DNA of 35,480 bases from a virus. This document shows positions 22,662 to 30,813 of this stretch, in pieces (within the stretch, counting starts at the first letter, position 1; each line of letters begins with the position of its first letter). The notes below the pieces were generated by a model. That model had not been told where the DNA came from. It was given only the letters and a program-made list of their open reading frames with translations, and searched no databases. Position numbers and translations under genes: made by a program. The stretch is from positions 1 to 35,480 of IMG/VR virus record IMGVR_UViG_3300048091_000093; one strand, given 5' to 3'.

Positions 22662-22946
22662 ATGCCCGAAGCAACTGAAAATCAAGCAGCACCGAAGGCG
22701 CCGAAAGCGCTCAAGAAATTTAAAGTCACCATCCACAGCGAGCCGGAAGGCGGCGACAAGGGCGACGTCATCATCGGCCACAACTTCCGCCTGGTGCAGA
22801 TCAAGCGCAACGTGCCGGTCGAGATCGACGAGCACATCCTCGCGGTGCTGAAATCCTCGGTCATCGATACCCACGTCAAGGGCGAGGACGACAAGATGCA
22901 CCCGGTGCAGATCCCGCGCTACTCGTTCACGTCCGAGGCAGCGTAA
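22662..22946 (+). CDS. Small head-associated protein, 94 aa
   Basis: 94 aa with AGGAG before the ATG. A Lys-rich N-terminus (APKAPKALKKFKVTIHSEP) leads into short beta-type segments (GDVIIGHNFRLVQIKRNVP, VPVEIDEHIL and HPVQIPRYSF). It sits between capsid and gp4-like genes. It may decorate or complete the head. No family can be named. Confidence 0.65.
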   Translation: MPEATENQAAPKAPKALKKFKVTIHSEPEGGDKGDVIIGHNFRLVQIKRNVPVEIDEHILAVLKSSVIDTHVKGEDDKMHPVQIPRYSFTSEAA

Positions 22947-23594
22947 ATGTCGACCGCCTGGACCCTCGCCGCGGCCGACGTGTGCAACGACGCGCTCGAG
23001 CACCTTGGCGTCGTCGGCGCCGGCGAGGCGGCCAGCGGTGACGATCTGCAGCTCGCCCTGCGCGCGCTCGACGCAGTGCTGAAAGAACTGCCGCTGGCCG
23101 GCTATGCGTGGCCGAAGCTCTCCGCCGAGGTCGCGCTGGCCTGGACGGCTGGCCAAGCCATCCCGCTGCCTGATGACTACTTCAGCGCTCCGGTGGCCTG
23201 GCGACTGGTTGACGGCAAGAAGTCGCCGCTGACCCAGATGCCCCACGCGCGCTGGATCCAGCTGGCCGATCGCAGCAGCGCTGCCGGCATGCCGACGCAT
23301 TTCTACATCGGCCCGGACCAGACGCTTTCCCTCTGGCCGGTACCGGATTCCGATCCGGCCGTGACGCTGCAGTACCAGCGCATCGTCACCGACGCAGACG
23401 GCACCACCCAGCCTGACGTGCCGCAGTTCATGCTGAATGCCCTGGGCTACGGCGTGGCCAACGAGCTCGTGCTGAAGTTCGACACACCGGACGCCCGGGC
23501 CCAGACGATCGCAACGCGCTGGCAATCCAAACGCGCTGCCGCAATCGAGTACGCGATCGAGTCGGCGCCTATTTGCTTCGAAGTGAGGGACTGA
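22947..23594 (+). CDS. P22 gp4-like head-completion / tail accessory factor
   Basis: 215 aa. It begins STAWTLAAADVCNDALEHLG, typical of the P22 tail accessory factor gp4 family, and contains WPKLSAEVALAWTAGQ and LPDDYFSAPVAWRLVD. These proteins bind below the portal ring and close the packaged head, and some gp4 proteins also have cell-wall activity, though no such catalytic motif is seen here. The ATG follows the stop of the previous gene without a gap, and the stop overlaps the next start (TGATG). Confidence 0.85.
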   Translation: MSTAWTLAAADVCNDALEHLGVVGAGEAASGDDLQLALRALDAVLKELPLAGYAWPKLSAEVALAWTAGQAIPLPDDYFSAPVAWRLVDGKKSPLTQMPHARWIQLADRSSAAGMPTHFYIGPDQTLSLWPVPDSDPAVTLQYQRIVTDADGTTQPDVPQFMLNALGYGVANELVLKFDTPDARAQTIATRWQSKRAAAIEYAIESAPICFEVRD

Positions 23595-25027
23595 TGCGCA
23601 CGAAACTACCGTTCGTCGGCCCGTCCTACCAGGCGCGAAGCCTGAACGCCGACGCCCAGCGCACGCTGAACTGCTACGTCGAGCTGGACAACGCCAGCCC
23701 GCGCGCGCCGATCGCGCTGTATGGAACGCCCGGAACGGTGCGTAAGCTGACCTTCCCGACCGCGCCGGTGCGCATCGGCTTCAAGGAAGGCGCGTACACC
23801 TGGTGGGTGGCCGGCAATACGGTCTACCGCGTGGATAGCGACTACCAGCAGCTGGCCCTGGGCGAGATCGGCACCTACACCGGCGAGGTGGGCATAGCGT
23901 CGAATGGCAGCCAGATCCTGATTGTCGACGGCGTGCACGGCTGGCTGATCGACGTGAAGACCTCGACACTGACCGCGATCACCGACCCAGACTTCCCCAG
24001 CGGCGTCACCCGGGCCACGTACCAGGACGGCTGGTTCCTGGTTACCGGTGACGGCACCGGCAAGTTCTACATGAATGAGGTGCCGAACGACGGCTCTCAG
24101 TGGAACGGCCTGGACTTCGCCTCGGCCGAGGGCGCACCGGACAACACCATCGCGATCATCAGCGACCACCGCGAGGTGTGGCTGTACGGCGAGCAGACAG
24201 CCGAAGTGTGGACGAACACGGGCAACGCCGACTTTCCATTCCAACGCAGCGGCAACGTGTTCATCGAACACGGCTGCGCCGCGGCCGGCACGGTAGCCAA
24301 GGCAGACAACACCGTGTTCTGGCTTGGCGCCGACGACAAAGGCGCCGGCATCGTCTGGCGCGCGGATGGGTACACGCCGATCCGCATCTCGACGCACGCG
24401 ATCGAGCGCGCGATCGACAGCTACCCGACGATCGCCGACGCGTTCTCGTTCACTTACCAGCAGGAAGGGCACATCTTCTACGTGCTCACCTTTCCGACGG
24501 CGGGAGCGACCTGGTGCTACGACGCCGCGACCCAGCTGTGGCACGAGCGCGCCTGGCGGGATCCGGACAGCGGGCAGCTGACCCAGTGGCGGCCGAGCTG
24601 CCATGTGTTCGCCAACGGCGAGCATCTGCTGGGCGACTTCGAGAACGGCAACGTGTACGCGCTGGACCTGGATACCTACACCGACGACGGCGCACCGATT
24701 CTGCGGCAGCGCCGCACGACGTCCAGCGAGGCGCTCCAGCAGCGCATGTTCTTCAGCGGCCTGCAGGTGGACATGGAAACCGGCGTGGGTGTGGATAACG
24801 GCCAGGGTGAGGCGCCGCTGCTGATGCTGCGCTACTCCAGCGACGGCGGCCACACGTGGAGCCCGGAGCGCACGGCCACGATCGGCGGCGCTGGCCAGTA
24901 CGGTGCGCGCGCGAAGTTCAACCGCCTTGGCTCGGGCCGGAATCGGGTCTGGGAGATCAGCATGACCGATCCGGTCAAATTCGCCGTGTTCGGCGCGGTG
25001 GTCGACGGTGAGGCGGGGTCGGCATGA
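23594..25027 (+). CDS. P22 gp10-like packaged DNA stabilization protein
   Basis: 477 aa from the ATG at 23594. The N-terminus MRTKLPFVGPSYQARSLNAD and following CYVELDNASP, LYGTPG are characteristic of the phage-stabilisation family (P22 gp10), a beta-propeller-like tail hub that sits below gp4. Repeated Trp/Gly strands support an all-beta fold. It carries the tailspikes or tail needle in P22. It is fully coupled with gp4 and overlaps the next gene by four bases. Confidence 0.87.
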   Translation: MRTKLPFVGPSYQARSLNADAQRTLNCYVELDNASPRAPIALYGTPGTVRKLTFPTAPVRIGFKEGAYTWWVAGNTVYRVDSDYQQLALGEIGTYTGEVGIASNGSQILIVDGVHGWLIDVKTSTLTAITDPDFPSGVTRATYQDGWFLVTGDGTGKFYMNEVPNDGSQWNGLDFASAEGAPDNTIAIISDHREVWLYGEQTAEVWTNTGNADFPFQRSGNVFIEHGCAAAGTVAKADNTVFWLGADDKGAGIVWRADGYTPIRISTHAIERAIDSYPTIADAFSFTYQQEGHIFYVLTFPTAGATWCYDAATQLWHERAWRDPDSGQLTQWRPSCHVFANGEHLLGDFENGNVYALDLDTYTDDGAPILRQRRTTSSEALQQRMFFSGLQVDMETGVGVDNGQGEAPLLMLRYSSDGGHTWSPERTATIGGAGQYGARAKFNRLGSGRNRVWEISMTDPVKFAVFGAVVDGEAGSA

Positions 25028-25590
25028 GCGTCCTGAACCTATTCCCGGCGCGCATCCGCTGGTGCAATGCGGATGGCACGCTGACGCCGGAAGCCCTGCG
25101 CATGCTCGAGGTGCTGGTGGCGCGCGTGGGCGGCACCATGGGCGACGTGGGCGCTGACGTCTTCGCGCCACCGGAACCCATGGCACCCAGCGCCGCGCCG
25201 GACGTGGGCCAGCATCAGCCGGGCGGCGAGATGCTGGCCGAAATGGTCCAGCAGCCTGTTCCCGCTATTCCGGGAACGGGCGCTGACCTGGTGCAGCAGC
25301 CGGCGCCGTACCGCGCCGGTACCGCGCTGGGCCTGGTCGATTACAGCTTCGCGCTGCAGGACACGACCGTCGCGCCGGGGAGCTATGGCGACGCCGCCAA
25401 CGTGGCGAAATTCACCGTCGACCAGCAGGGCCGGCTGGTCCTGGCGCAGAGCGTTCCGATCGCGGTCACCGCCGGCCAGGTGTCCGGCCTGGGCACGATG
25501 GCCGCGCAGAACGTCGGCACCAACTTCACAGGCAGCTTCACCGGCAAGACGGTGACTGTCTCCAACGGCATCATTACCTCGGTGGTTTAA
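25024..25590 (+). CDS. Hypothetical virion-associated protein, 188 aa
   Basis: 188 aa. The N-terminal 45 residues are folded (LNLFPARIRWCNADGTLTPE, then ALRMLEVLVARVGG). A flexible Pro/Gln-rich stretch follows. The C-terminal part has fibre-like beta segments (APGSYGDAANVAKFTVDQQG, then TFTGKTVTVSNGIITSVV-like end). Such ends are common in phage fibre and needle-like proteins. By position it could be the tail needle or a neck protein, but this is not certain. Confidence 0.65.
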   Translation: MSVLNLFPARIRWCNADGTLTPEALRMLEVLVARVGGTMGDVGADVFAPPEPMAPSAAPDVGQHQPGGEMLAEMVQQPVPAIPGTGADLVQQPAPYRAGTALGLVDYSFALQDTTVAPGSYGDAANVAKFTVDQQGRLVLAQSVPIAVTAGQVSGLGTMAAQNVGTNFTGSFTGKTVTVSNGIITSVV

Positions 25591-25592
25591 CC

Positions 25593-25922
25593 ATGCAACG
25601 ACTTCCTAAACAAATCGCCACGGCCGAGCTGGCCGCGGTGGCCGCCGACCTGTACACCACGCCGGCGAATACGAAAACGACGATCTCGGCGTGCTCGGTC
25701 ACCAACAAGACCGCGGCGGCGCGCAACGTCACGCTCGCGATCCGGCCCGCCGGCGGCACTGCGCGCAACGTGGCCTTCGGCATGGTGGTCGGCGCCGGCG
25801 AAACGCGTGTGGTGCACGGCGCCCTGGCGCAGACGATCGAGGCCGGCGGCGCGCTGGTTGGCAACGCGGATGCGGCCGCCGCGGTCGACATCGTCGTTTC
25901 GGCCTACGAGACGAACCCATGA
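25593..25922 (+). CDS. Small beta-rich virion protein, 109 aa
   Basis: 109 aa that is mainly beta by composition (TPANTKTTISACSVTNKTA, then RNVTLAIRPAGGTARNVAFG and IVVSAYETNP). It looks like a jelly-roll or immunoglobulin-type small virion domain. It starts just after the preceding stop and overlaps the next start. The function is not known; a tail or capsid decoration role is possible from context. Confidence 0.6.
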   Translation: MQRLPKQIATAELAAVAADLYTTPANTKTTISACSVTNKTAAARNVTLAIRPAGGTARNVAFGMVVGAGETRVVHGALAQTIEAGGALVGNADAAAAVDIVVSAYETNP

Positions 25923-26437
25923 TGACAGTCACCTACGGCAAGGGCTTCGAGGTCCCGGTCCCGGCCGCGCCGCTGATAACGCTCGATGCAGAAACTGGAA
26001 AGATCGTCGTTCCCGGAGCCGATCCTGCGGCCGTTCGTGCCTGGATCATGCGGCTCACACAAACGATGCTTGCGATGCCTGGAGAGAAGCGCGAGTTCCA
26101 CGTTGAGCACACCATCAAGGACGGGATGTACATGCGCAAGCTGTTCATCCCCAAAGGCTCGCTCATTGTGGGCAAGATCCACAAGCTCGACTGCATAAAC
26201 ATCGTCGCGCAGGGCGACATAAGTGTCGTCACCGAAACCGGATCTGCGCGTGTCGGCGCCGGCTATACCGTGGTCTCGCCGGCCGGTCTTCAAAAAGTCG
26301 GCTACGCCCACGAGGACACTGTATTCATCAACGTCTTCCGGACCGACGAAACCGACATCGACGAAATCGAAGACGCGATCGCCTGGAACAGTTACGAGGC
26401 CGCCGGCTACCTCACCATCAAAAGCGAAGGAGAATAA
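25919..26437 (+). CDS. Cupin-like (double-stranded beta-helix) phage protein
   Basis: 172 aa, starting at either of two adjacent ATG codons. The C-terminal two thirds read as a small barrel: KDGMYMRKLFIPKGSLIVG, KIHKLDCINIVAQGDISV, VGAGYTVVSPAGLQKVGY and AHEDTVFINVFRTDETD. The pattern of short strands and the His residues in KIHK and YAHED suggests a cupin-like fold that may bind a metal. Similar proteins occur among virion genes of podoviruses. Its role is unknown. Confidence 0.65.
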   Translation: MMTVTYGKGFEVPVPAAPLITLDAETGKIVVPGADPAAVRAWIMRLTQTMLAMPGEKREFHVEHTIKDGMYMRKLFIPKGSLIVGKIHKLDCINIVAQGDISVVTETGSARVGAGYTVVSPAGLQKVGYAHEDTVFINVFRTDETDIDEIEDAIAWNSYEAAGYLTIKSEGE

Positions 26438-26439
26438 AA

Positions 26440-27258
26440 ATGTCAGTTGCATGGGTAGGAGCTGGGATTGCCGCCGCTGGGGTCATCTCCAGCACCGTAT
26501 CGGCCAACAAGGCTGCGAACGCACAGGAGCAGGCTGCACGTGATGCGAACGCCTTGGCCAAAGATACCAGCGACCAGCAGGTAGCCCTGCAGCGCGACAT
26601 GTTCAACAAGAACGTCGAGCTGCAGCAGCCGGCAATCGACGCCGGTAATACCTCGCGTAACCGGCTGATGCAACTACTGGGGCTGTCCACCGGCGGCGCC
26701 GACAATGGCTCGCTGATGAAAGACTTCAGCACGGCGGACTTTCAGTCCGACCCGGGCTACCAGTTCCGCATGGACCAGGGCCAGCAAGCGCTGGAGCGCA
26801 GCGCGGCGGCGCGCGGCGGCCTGCTGTCGGGCGCGGCACTCAAGGACACGGCCCGCTTCTCGCAAGGCCTGGCCTCGCAGGACTATCAGGCCGCATTCGA
26901 CCGGTTCCAGACGAACCGCACGAACAAGATGAATCCGCTCCTGTCGCTCGCTGGCTCGGCGCAAACGGCATCGGGCGCCCTTGGAGCCGCTGGGCAGAAC
27001 TACGCGAACAGTGCGAGCACCACCCTTGGCAACTACGCATCGACGGCCGGCCAGAACATCACCGGCGCCGGTAACGCGCGCGCGTCAGGCTATGTTGGCA
27101 CAGCGAATGCCATCAATAACGGATTGAGCCAGGGCTACGGCATGTATCAGCAGAACCAGCTGATGAGCATGCTCAATCGCCAGAACCAGCTGAATATCGC
27201 CAACCGTAGTTCCGACCCGATTGCGTCGATGAACTCGCAGAATGGATGGACCAATTAA
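26440..27258 (+). CDS. DNA ejection protein 1 (putative, P22 gp7-like position)
   Basis: 272 aa. The N-terminus has a glycine-zipper-like hydrophobic stretch (GAGIAAAGVISSTVSANKAA), then Gln/Asn/Ala-rich helices (SDPGYQFRMDQGQQALERSA, GGLLSGAALKDTARFSQGLA), and a terminal Asn/Gln-rich part. It is typical of short DNA-transfer proteins that leave the virion to form part of the ejection channel in the cell envelope. No strict homology is claimed. Its stop overlaps the next start. Confidence 0.7.
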   Translation: MSVAWVGAGIAAAGVISSTVSANKAANAQEQAARDANALAKDTSDQQVALQRDMFNKNVELQQPAIDAGNTSRNRLMQLLGLSTGGADNGSLMKDFSTADFQSDPGYQFRMDQGQQALERSAAARGGLLSGAALKDTARFSQGLASQDYQAAFDRFQTNRTNKMNPLLSLAGSAQTASGALGAAGQNYANSASTTLGNYASTAGQNITGAGNARASGYVGTANAINNGLSQGYGMYQQNQLMSMLNRQNQLNIANRSSDPIASMNSQNGWTN

Positions 27259-28541
27259 TGGCAATCGATCCCTCTATCGCCCTCGGTATCAAGCCGGTCC
27301 AGGTCGAATCCCCTGTCAACGCGCTCGCGCAGATGCTGCAGGTGCAGGGCGCCCAGCAACAGAACCAGCTCGGGCAGGCCAAGCTGGACGAATACCAGCG
27401 GGGCGTCGGGCGTCAAAACCGACTGCTGGGCTTGGTGCAGTCGCTTCCTTCGGGGACGACCGATGACCAGCGTATCAGCACCCTCAGGAATGCAGGATAT
27501 TTTGACGAAGCCGACAAGCTGGAAACTGGTTTTCTGAACCGCCAGAAGATCGGTGCGGACGCGAGCAAGGCCAATGCGGGCGCGCGAAAAGATGAGCAGG
27601 ACACGCACATGAAACAGGCCGAGGCAGTGGGCCAAGCACTGGGGGCGATGCGTGGCATGCCCGGCGTAACGCCGCAGTACGTGGCAAGCACGATCCAGCA
27701 CCTGGGGGACATCGGGGTCATCCCGAAAGAGCATGTTGCCAGTTCGCTCGCCCAAATTCCGCGAGATCCGGCTCAACTGTCCGCATGGCTGGCGCAGAAA
27801 CAGCAAGAAACCATGTCGACGTTGGATCAGTTGAAGTACACGACGCCCGACGCCAACACGGTAGCGGCCAACGCCACCTCGCGCGCAAACAATGCGGCGA
27901 CGAATGCGACAACCCAGCGCGGCCAGAACATGACGGATGCGCGGACCCGCGAGCAGCTGGCCCAAGGGAAAGTGCCGGCCGGCTACCGCGCGAATGCCGA
28001 CGGCACGCTTGTCGCGATCCCGGGCGGCCCGGCCGACCAGAGCAACAAGGCCCCGACCGAGTTCCAGGGCAAGTCCGCGGCGTTCGGCGCGCGCGCGCAG
28101 CAGGCCGACAAGATCCTAGGCGAACTGGAAGGCCAGTACAGCCCGGCCGGCATCAATGCCAAGAATTCGCTGTCCGATGTTTGGCTCGTTGGTGGCGCGC
28201 TCGGAACCGCAGCGAATAACAAGCTGAGCGATGCCAGCCAGCGTGCCGATCAGGCGCAGCGCGATTTCATCAACGCCGTACTGCGCCAGGAATCCGGCGC
28301 AGCGATCGGCGCCGGCGAGTTCGACAACGCGAAGAAGCAGTACTTCCCGCAGACCGGTGACAGCGCGGCCGTGCTCCAGCAGAAGGCGGCCAACCGCAAG
28401 TTGGCGGTCCAGGGCCTGCTCAACAACGCCGGGCACGCGGCATTCTTGCCGCAGGGAACACCGGCACCGATGGCTCCAGCCAGAACGCCTGGCGTGCTGC
28501 CAGCAGCAAAGCCATCGCTTACCGACATTTTCGGGCATTAA
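27258..28541 (+). CDS. DNA ejection protein 2 (putative)
   Basis: 427 aa from the ATG at 27258, chosen because it overlaps the previous stop (TAATG); an ATG four codons earlier is in frame. Gln/Ala/Asn-rich helices (NALAQMLQVQGAQQQNQLGQ) and heptads in the middle indicate long coiled coils. It is in the second ejection-protein position, as for P22 gp20. The C-terminal part is Pro-rich. Assigned by context and composition. Confidence 0.68.
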   Translation: MAIDPSIALGIKPVQVESPVNALAQMLQVQGAQQQNQLGQAKLDEYQRGVGRQNRLLGLVQSLPSGTTDDQRISTLRNAGYFDEADKLETGFLNRQKIGADASKANAGARKDEQDTHMKQAEAVGQALGAMRGMPGVTPQYVASTIQHLGDIGVIPKEHVASSLAQIPRDPAQLSAWLAQKQQETMSTLDQLKYTTPDANTVAANATSRANNAATNATTQRGQNMTDARTREQLAQGKVPAGYRANADGTLVAIPGGPADQSNKAPTEFQGKSAAFGARAQQADKILGELEGQYSPAGINAKNSLSDVWLVGGALGTAANNKLSDASQRADQAQRDFINAVLRQESGAAIGAGEFDNAKKQYFPQTGDSAAVLQQKAANRKLAVQGLLNNAGHAAFLPQGTPAPMAPARTPGVLPAAKPSLTDIFGH

Positions 28542-28544
28542 TCC

Positions 28545-30722
28545 ATGAGCACGATTCAAGACAAGATTGCCCAGGCGAAGGCGGCCGGTTACAGCGACGC
28601 CGAGATCGCGAGCCACCTGTCGGCCTCGCCGGAATACGCCGACAAGATCAAGGCCGCGACGACGGCCGGCTACAAGCCGGAAGACATCGTCGGCCACCTG
28701 TCCGGCAAGCCGGCCGCGCCAGCCAGCAGCACCTCCGACGGCAACCTGCTCGTGGACGGCGTGAAGGGGCTGGCGGCCGGCGCCGGCACTGGCTTCGGCA
28801 AGCTGGTGCTGGGCGCGCAGCGCTTCGCCGGCAAGGGGCTGGTGGCGCTTGATGGCGCAACGTCGGCGCCCACCTTGTCCACCGTGATTGCCGGCAAAAA
28901 GCCTGGATCGCTTATTGGCCGCGCCGGACAGTGGCTGGTAGATGATGCGGACGCTGGAAAAGCCCGGCTCGACGCTGAAAACGCTCCCTACAAGGCAGCG
29001 AGTCCCATCGCCAACGGTGCCGGCGAGGTCGGCGGCCAAATCGTTGCGACGCTCCCGATCGGCGGCCTACTGCCGGCAACGCTGCGCACCGCGGCCGGCG
29101 CGAAAGGCGTGGTCGGTGTTTTGCCGCGCGCTGGCCAGGCCGCAGCCGTTGGCGCCGTGTATGGCGGGGTGACGGGCACCGCCAGTTCGACTGCGGACAC
29201 GCTCGGCGGCATGCTCGTCGACGGTGCGGCCGGCGCCGGGTCGGGCGCAGCATTCGGCGGCGTGTCATCGCCTGTCGGTGCCGGCATCGCCGCGGTCAGC
29301 CGCAACGTGAAGCAGCGCCTGTCTGGCACGGCGGCGGCCGAGTTCGCACAGCAGAAGATCGCCGAGGCGCTGGCGCGCGATGCGCGGGGCACCCTGGCCA
29401 CCAGCGGTGCTATCAACCCGCTCACGCAGGTGGTGGCGCGCTTCGGCAAGTTGGGCGACGAGGCGGTGCTAGCCGATGCCGGCGGCAAGAATACCAACCA
29501 GCTGCTCGACACCCTGGCCACCCTGCCTGGGCGCACGAAGGAGGCCGTCACCAACCTGCAACACCAGCGCACCGCCGGCGTGGGTGACCGGATGCGCGAC
29601 GCCGCCGAGCAGGCGCTCGGCACCCAAGGGCAGCGCCTGGACAGCACCGTCGAATCGCTGATCACGCGCCGCCAGCGGGATTCGGGACCGCTGTACAACC
29701 AGCTGCGCCAGATCGACATCACCCCGAGCGCAGCGCTGTCCGACATCGTTCAGCACGCCGACGAGCTGGGCGCCGTCAGGCTGGGCCGGGAAATCGCAAC
29801 GGCGCGCAGGACGCCCTTCAGCCTCGACGCCCAACAGCCGGCCCAATGGAATATGGGCGACCTCGACCATGTGAAACAGGGACTGGACCAGATGCTGGCC
29901 AGCAGCAAGGCGGTCCATCCTGACGGTACTCTAAAACCGCTCGGCAATGCCTACCTTACGTTGAAGAACGAGCTGGTGGATGCGCTCGACGCGGCAACCA
30001 CCGCCCGGCAGACCGGCACGTCGCTGTACCGGCAGGCCCGGGAGGCATTCGCAGCCCCATCCGCACTGATCGACGCGGCGAACGCCGGCCGCCTGGCGAT
30101 CAACCGGGATGAGTCGAACATCCTGAGCACGTTGCGCAACATGTCCGACAACGAACAGCAGGCGTTCCGGATTGGTGCCTTCGAGGGCCTACGCAACAAG
30201 TTGGGCACACAGGGCGGCCAGACCAACATCATGAACATGTGGAAGGAGCCAGCAACGCAGGAGAAGCTGCAGGCGATCTTCGGCACCGAGCGCACCTACC
30301 GCCAGTTCGCGGCGGACGTGGCGCGCGAGGCGCGGCTCAAGCAGATCCAGAGCGTCGGCGTCGGCTCGCAGACCGCAGCGCGTCTGGCTGGCGCAGAAGA
30401 CCTCGGCATGTCGGCGATGTCGGACGTCGGCGGCGCGGTGGGCGCTGCCAAGACCGGCAACCTCCTCTCGGCGCTCGCCTCCGGCAAGAAGGCTTGGAAC
30501 CGCGTCGCGCTGCCGCAGACGGTGCGCGATCAGATGGGCAACATGCTGCTGTCCCGCGGCGGCGAAGGCGCGCAGACCCTGAACAGCCTGGCGCCGCTGA
30601 TCCAGAGCATCAACACCCGCAACATGCTGCTGTCGAACGGCGTCGGCGTGCTGGGCGGCGAGATCGGCGCCGGCTTGACGATACCGTCGGTGCCGGCAGT
30701 GCAGCAGCTGCCCAGGCAGTAG
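28545..30722 (+). CDS. DNA ejection protein 3 (putative, large internal virion protein)
   Basis: 725 aa, the largest of the three internal virion proteins. Two near repeats occur at the N-terminus (AKAAGYSDAEIASHLSASPE and TAGYKPEDIVGHLSGK). A Gly/Ala-rich hydrophobic part follows (about 170-260), which may insert in the envelope, and then a mixed helical C-terminus. It resembles large ejection proteins such as P22 gp16 by size and position. No lytic transglycosylase motif is seen. A strong terminator follows. Confidence 0.72.
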   Translation: MSTIQDKIAQAKAAGYSDAEIASHLSASPEYADKIKAATTAGYKPEDIVGHLSGKPAAPASSTSDGNLLVDGVKGLAAGAGTGFGKLVLGAQRFAGKGLVALDGATSAPTLSTVIAGKKPGSLIGRAGQWLVDDADAGKARLDAENAPYKAASPIANGAGEVGGQIVATLPIGGLLPATLRTAAGAKGVVGVLPRAGQAAAVGAVYGGVTGTASSTADTLGGMLVDGAAGAGSGAAFGGVSSPVGAGIAAVSRNVKQRLSGTAAAEFAQQKIAEALARDARGTLATSGAINPLTQVVARFGKLGDEAVLADAGGKNTNQLLDTLATLPGRTKEAVTNLQHQRTAGVGDRMRDAAEQALGTQGQRLDSTVESLITRRQRDSGPLYNQLRQIDITPSAALSDIVQHADELGAVRLGREIATARRTPFSLDAQQPAQWNMGDLDHVKQGLDQMLASSKAVHPDGTLKPLGNAYLTLKNELVDALDAATTARQTGTSLYRQAREAFAAPSALIDAANAGRLAINRDESNILSTLRNMSDNEQQAFRIGAFEGLRNKLGTQGGQTNIMNMWKEPATQEKLQAIFGTERTYRQFAADVAREARLKQIQSVGVGSQTAARLAGAEDLGMSAMSDVGGAVGAAKTGNLLSALASGKKAWNRVALPQTVRDQMGNMLLSRGGEGAQTLNSLAPLIQSINTRNMLLSNGVGVLGGEIGAGLTIPSVPAVQQLPRQ

Positions 30723-30742
30723 AAGTTTCAGCAGTACCAGCA

Positions 30743-30770
30743 GCCCGCCCTGACCCGGCGGGCTTTTTTT
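30743..30770 (+). terminator. Terminator after the ejection-protein genes
   Basis: GCCCGCC, loop CTGACCC, GGCGGGC, then seven T. It lies 20 bp after the stop of the large ejection protein gene and would separate virion genes from the tailspike and lysis genes. Confidence 0.85.
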
Positions 30771-30813
30771 ATGTCCGCGCCCGGCACAGACCGGGCAATA
30801 ACGAAGGCCACAC

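Noticed and set aside
23606-25186. A 526-aa minus-strand open frame opposite the gp10-like gene
   Set aside because: Shadow frame; the plus strand has a P22 gp10-like protein with tight coupling to its neighbours.
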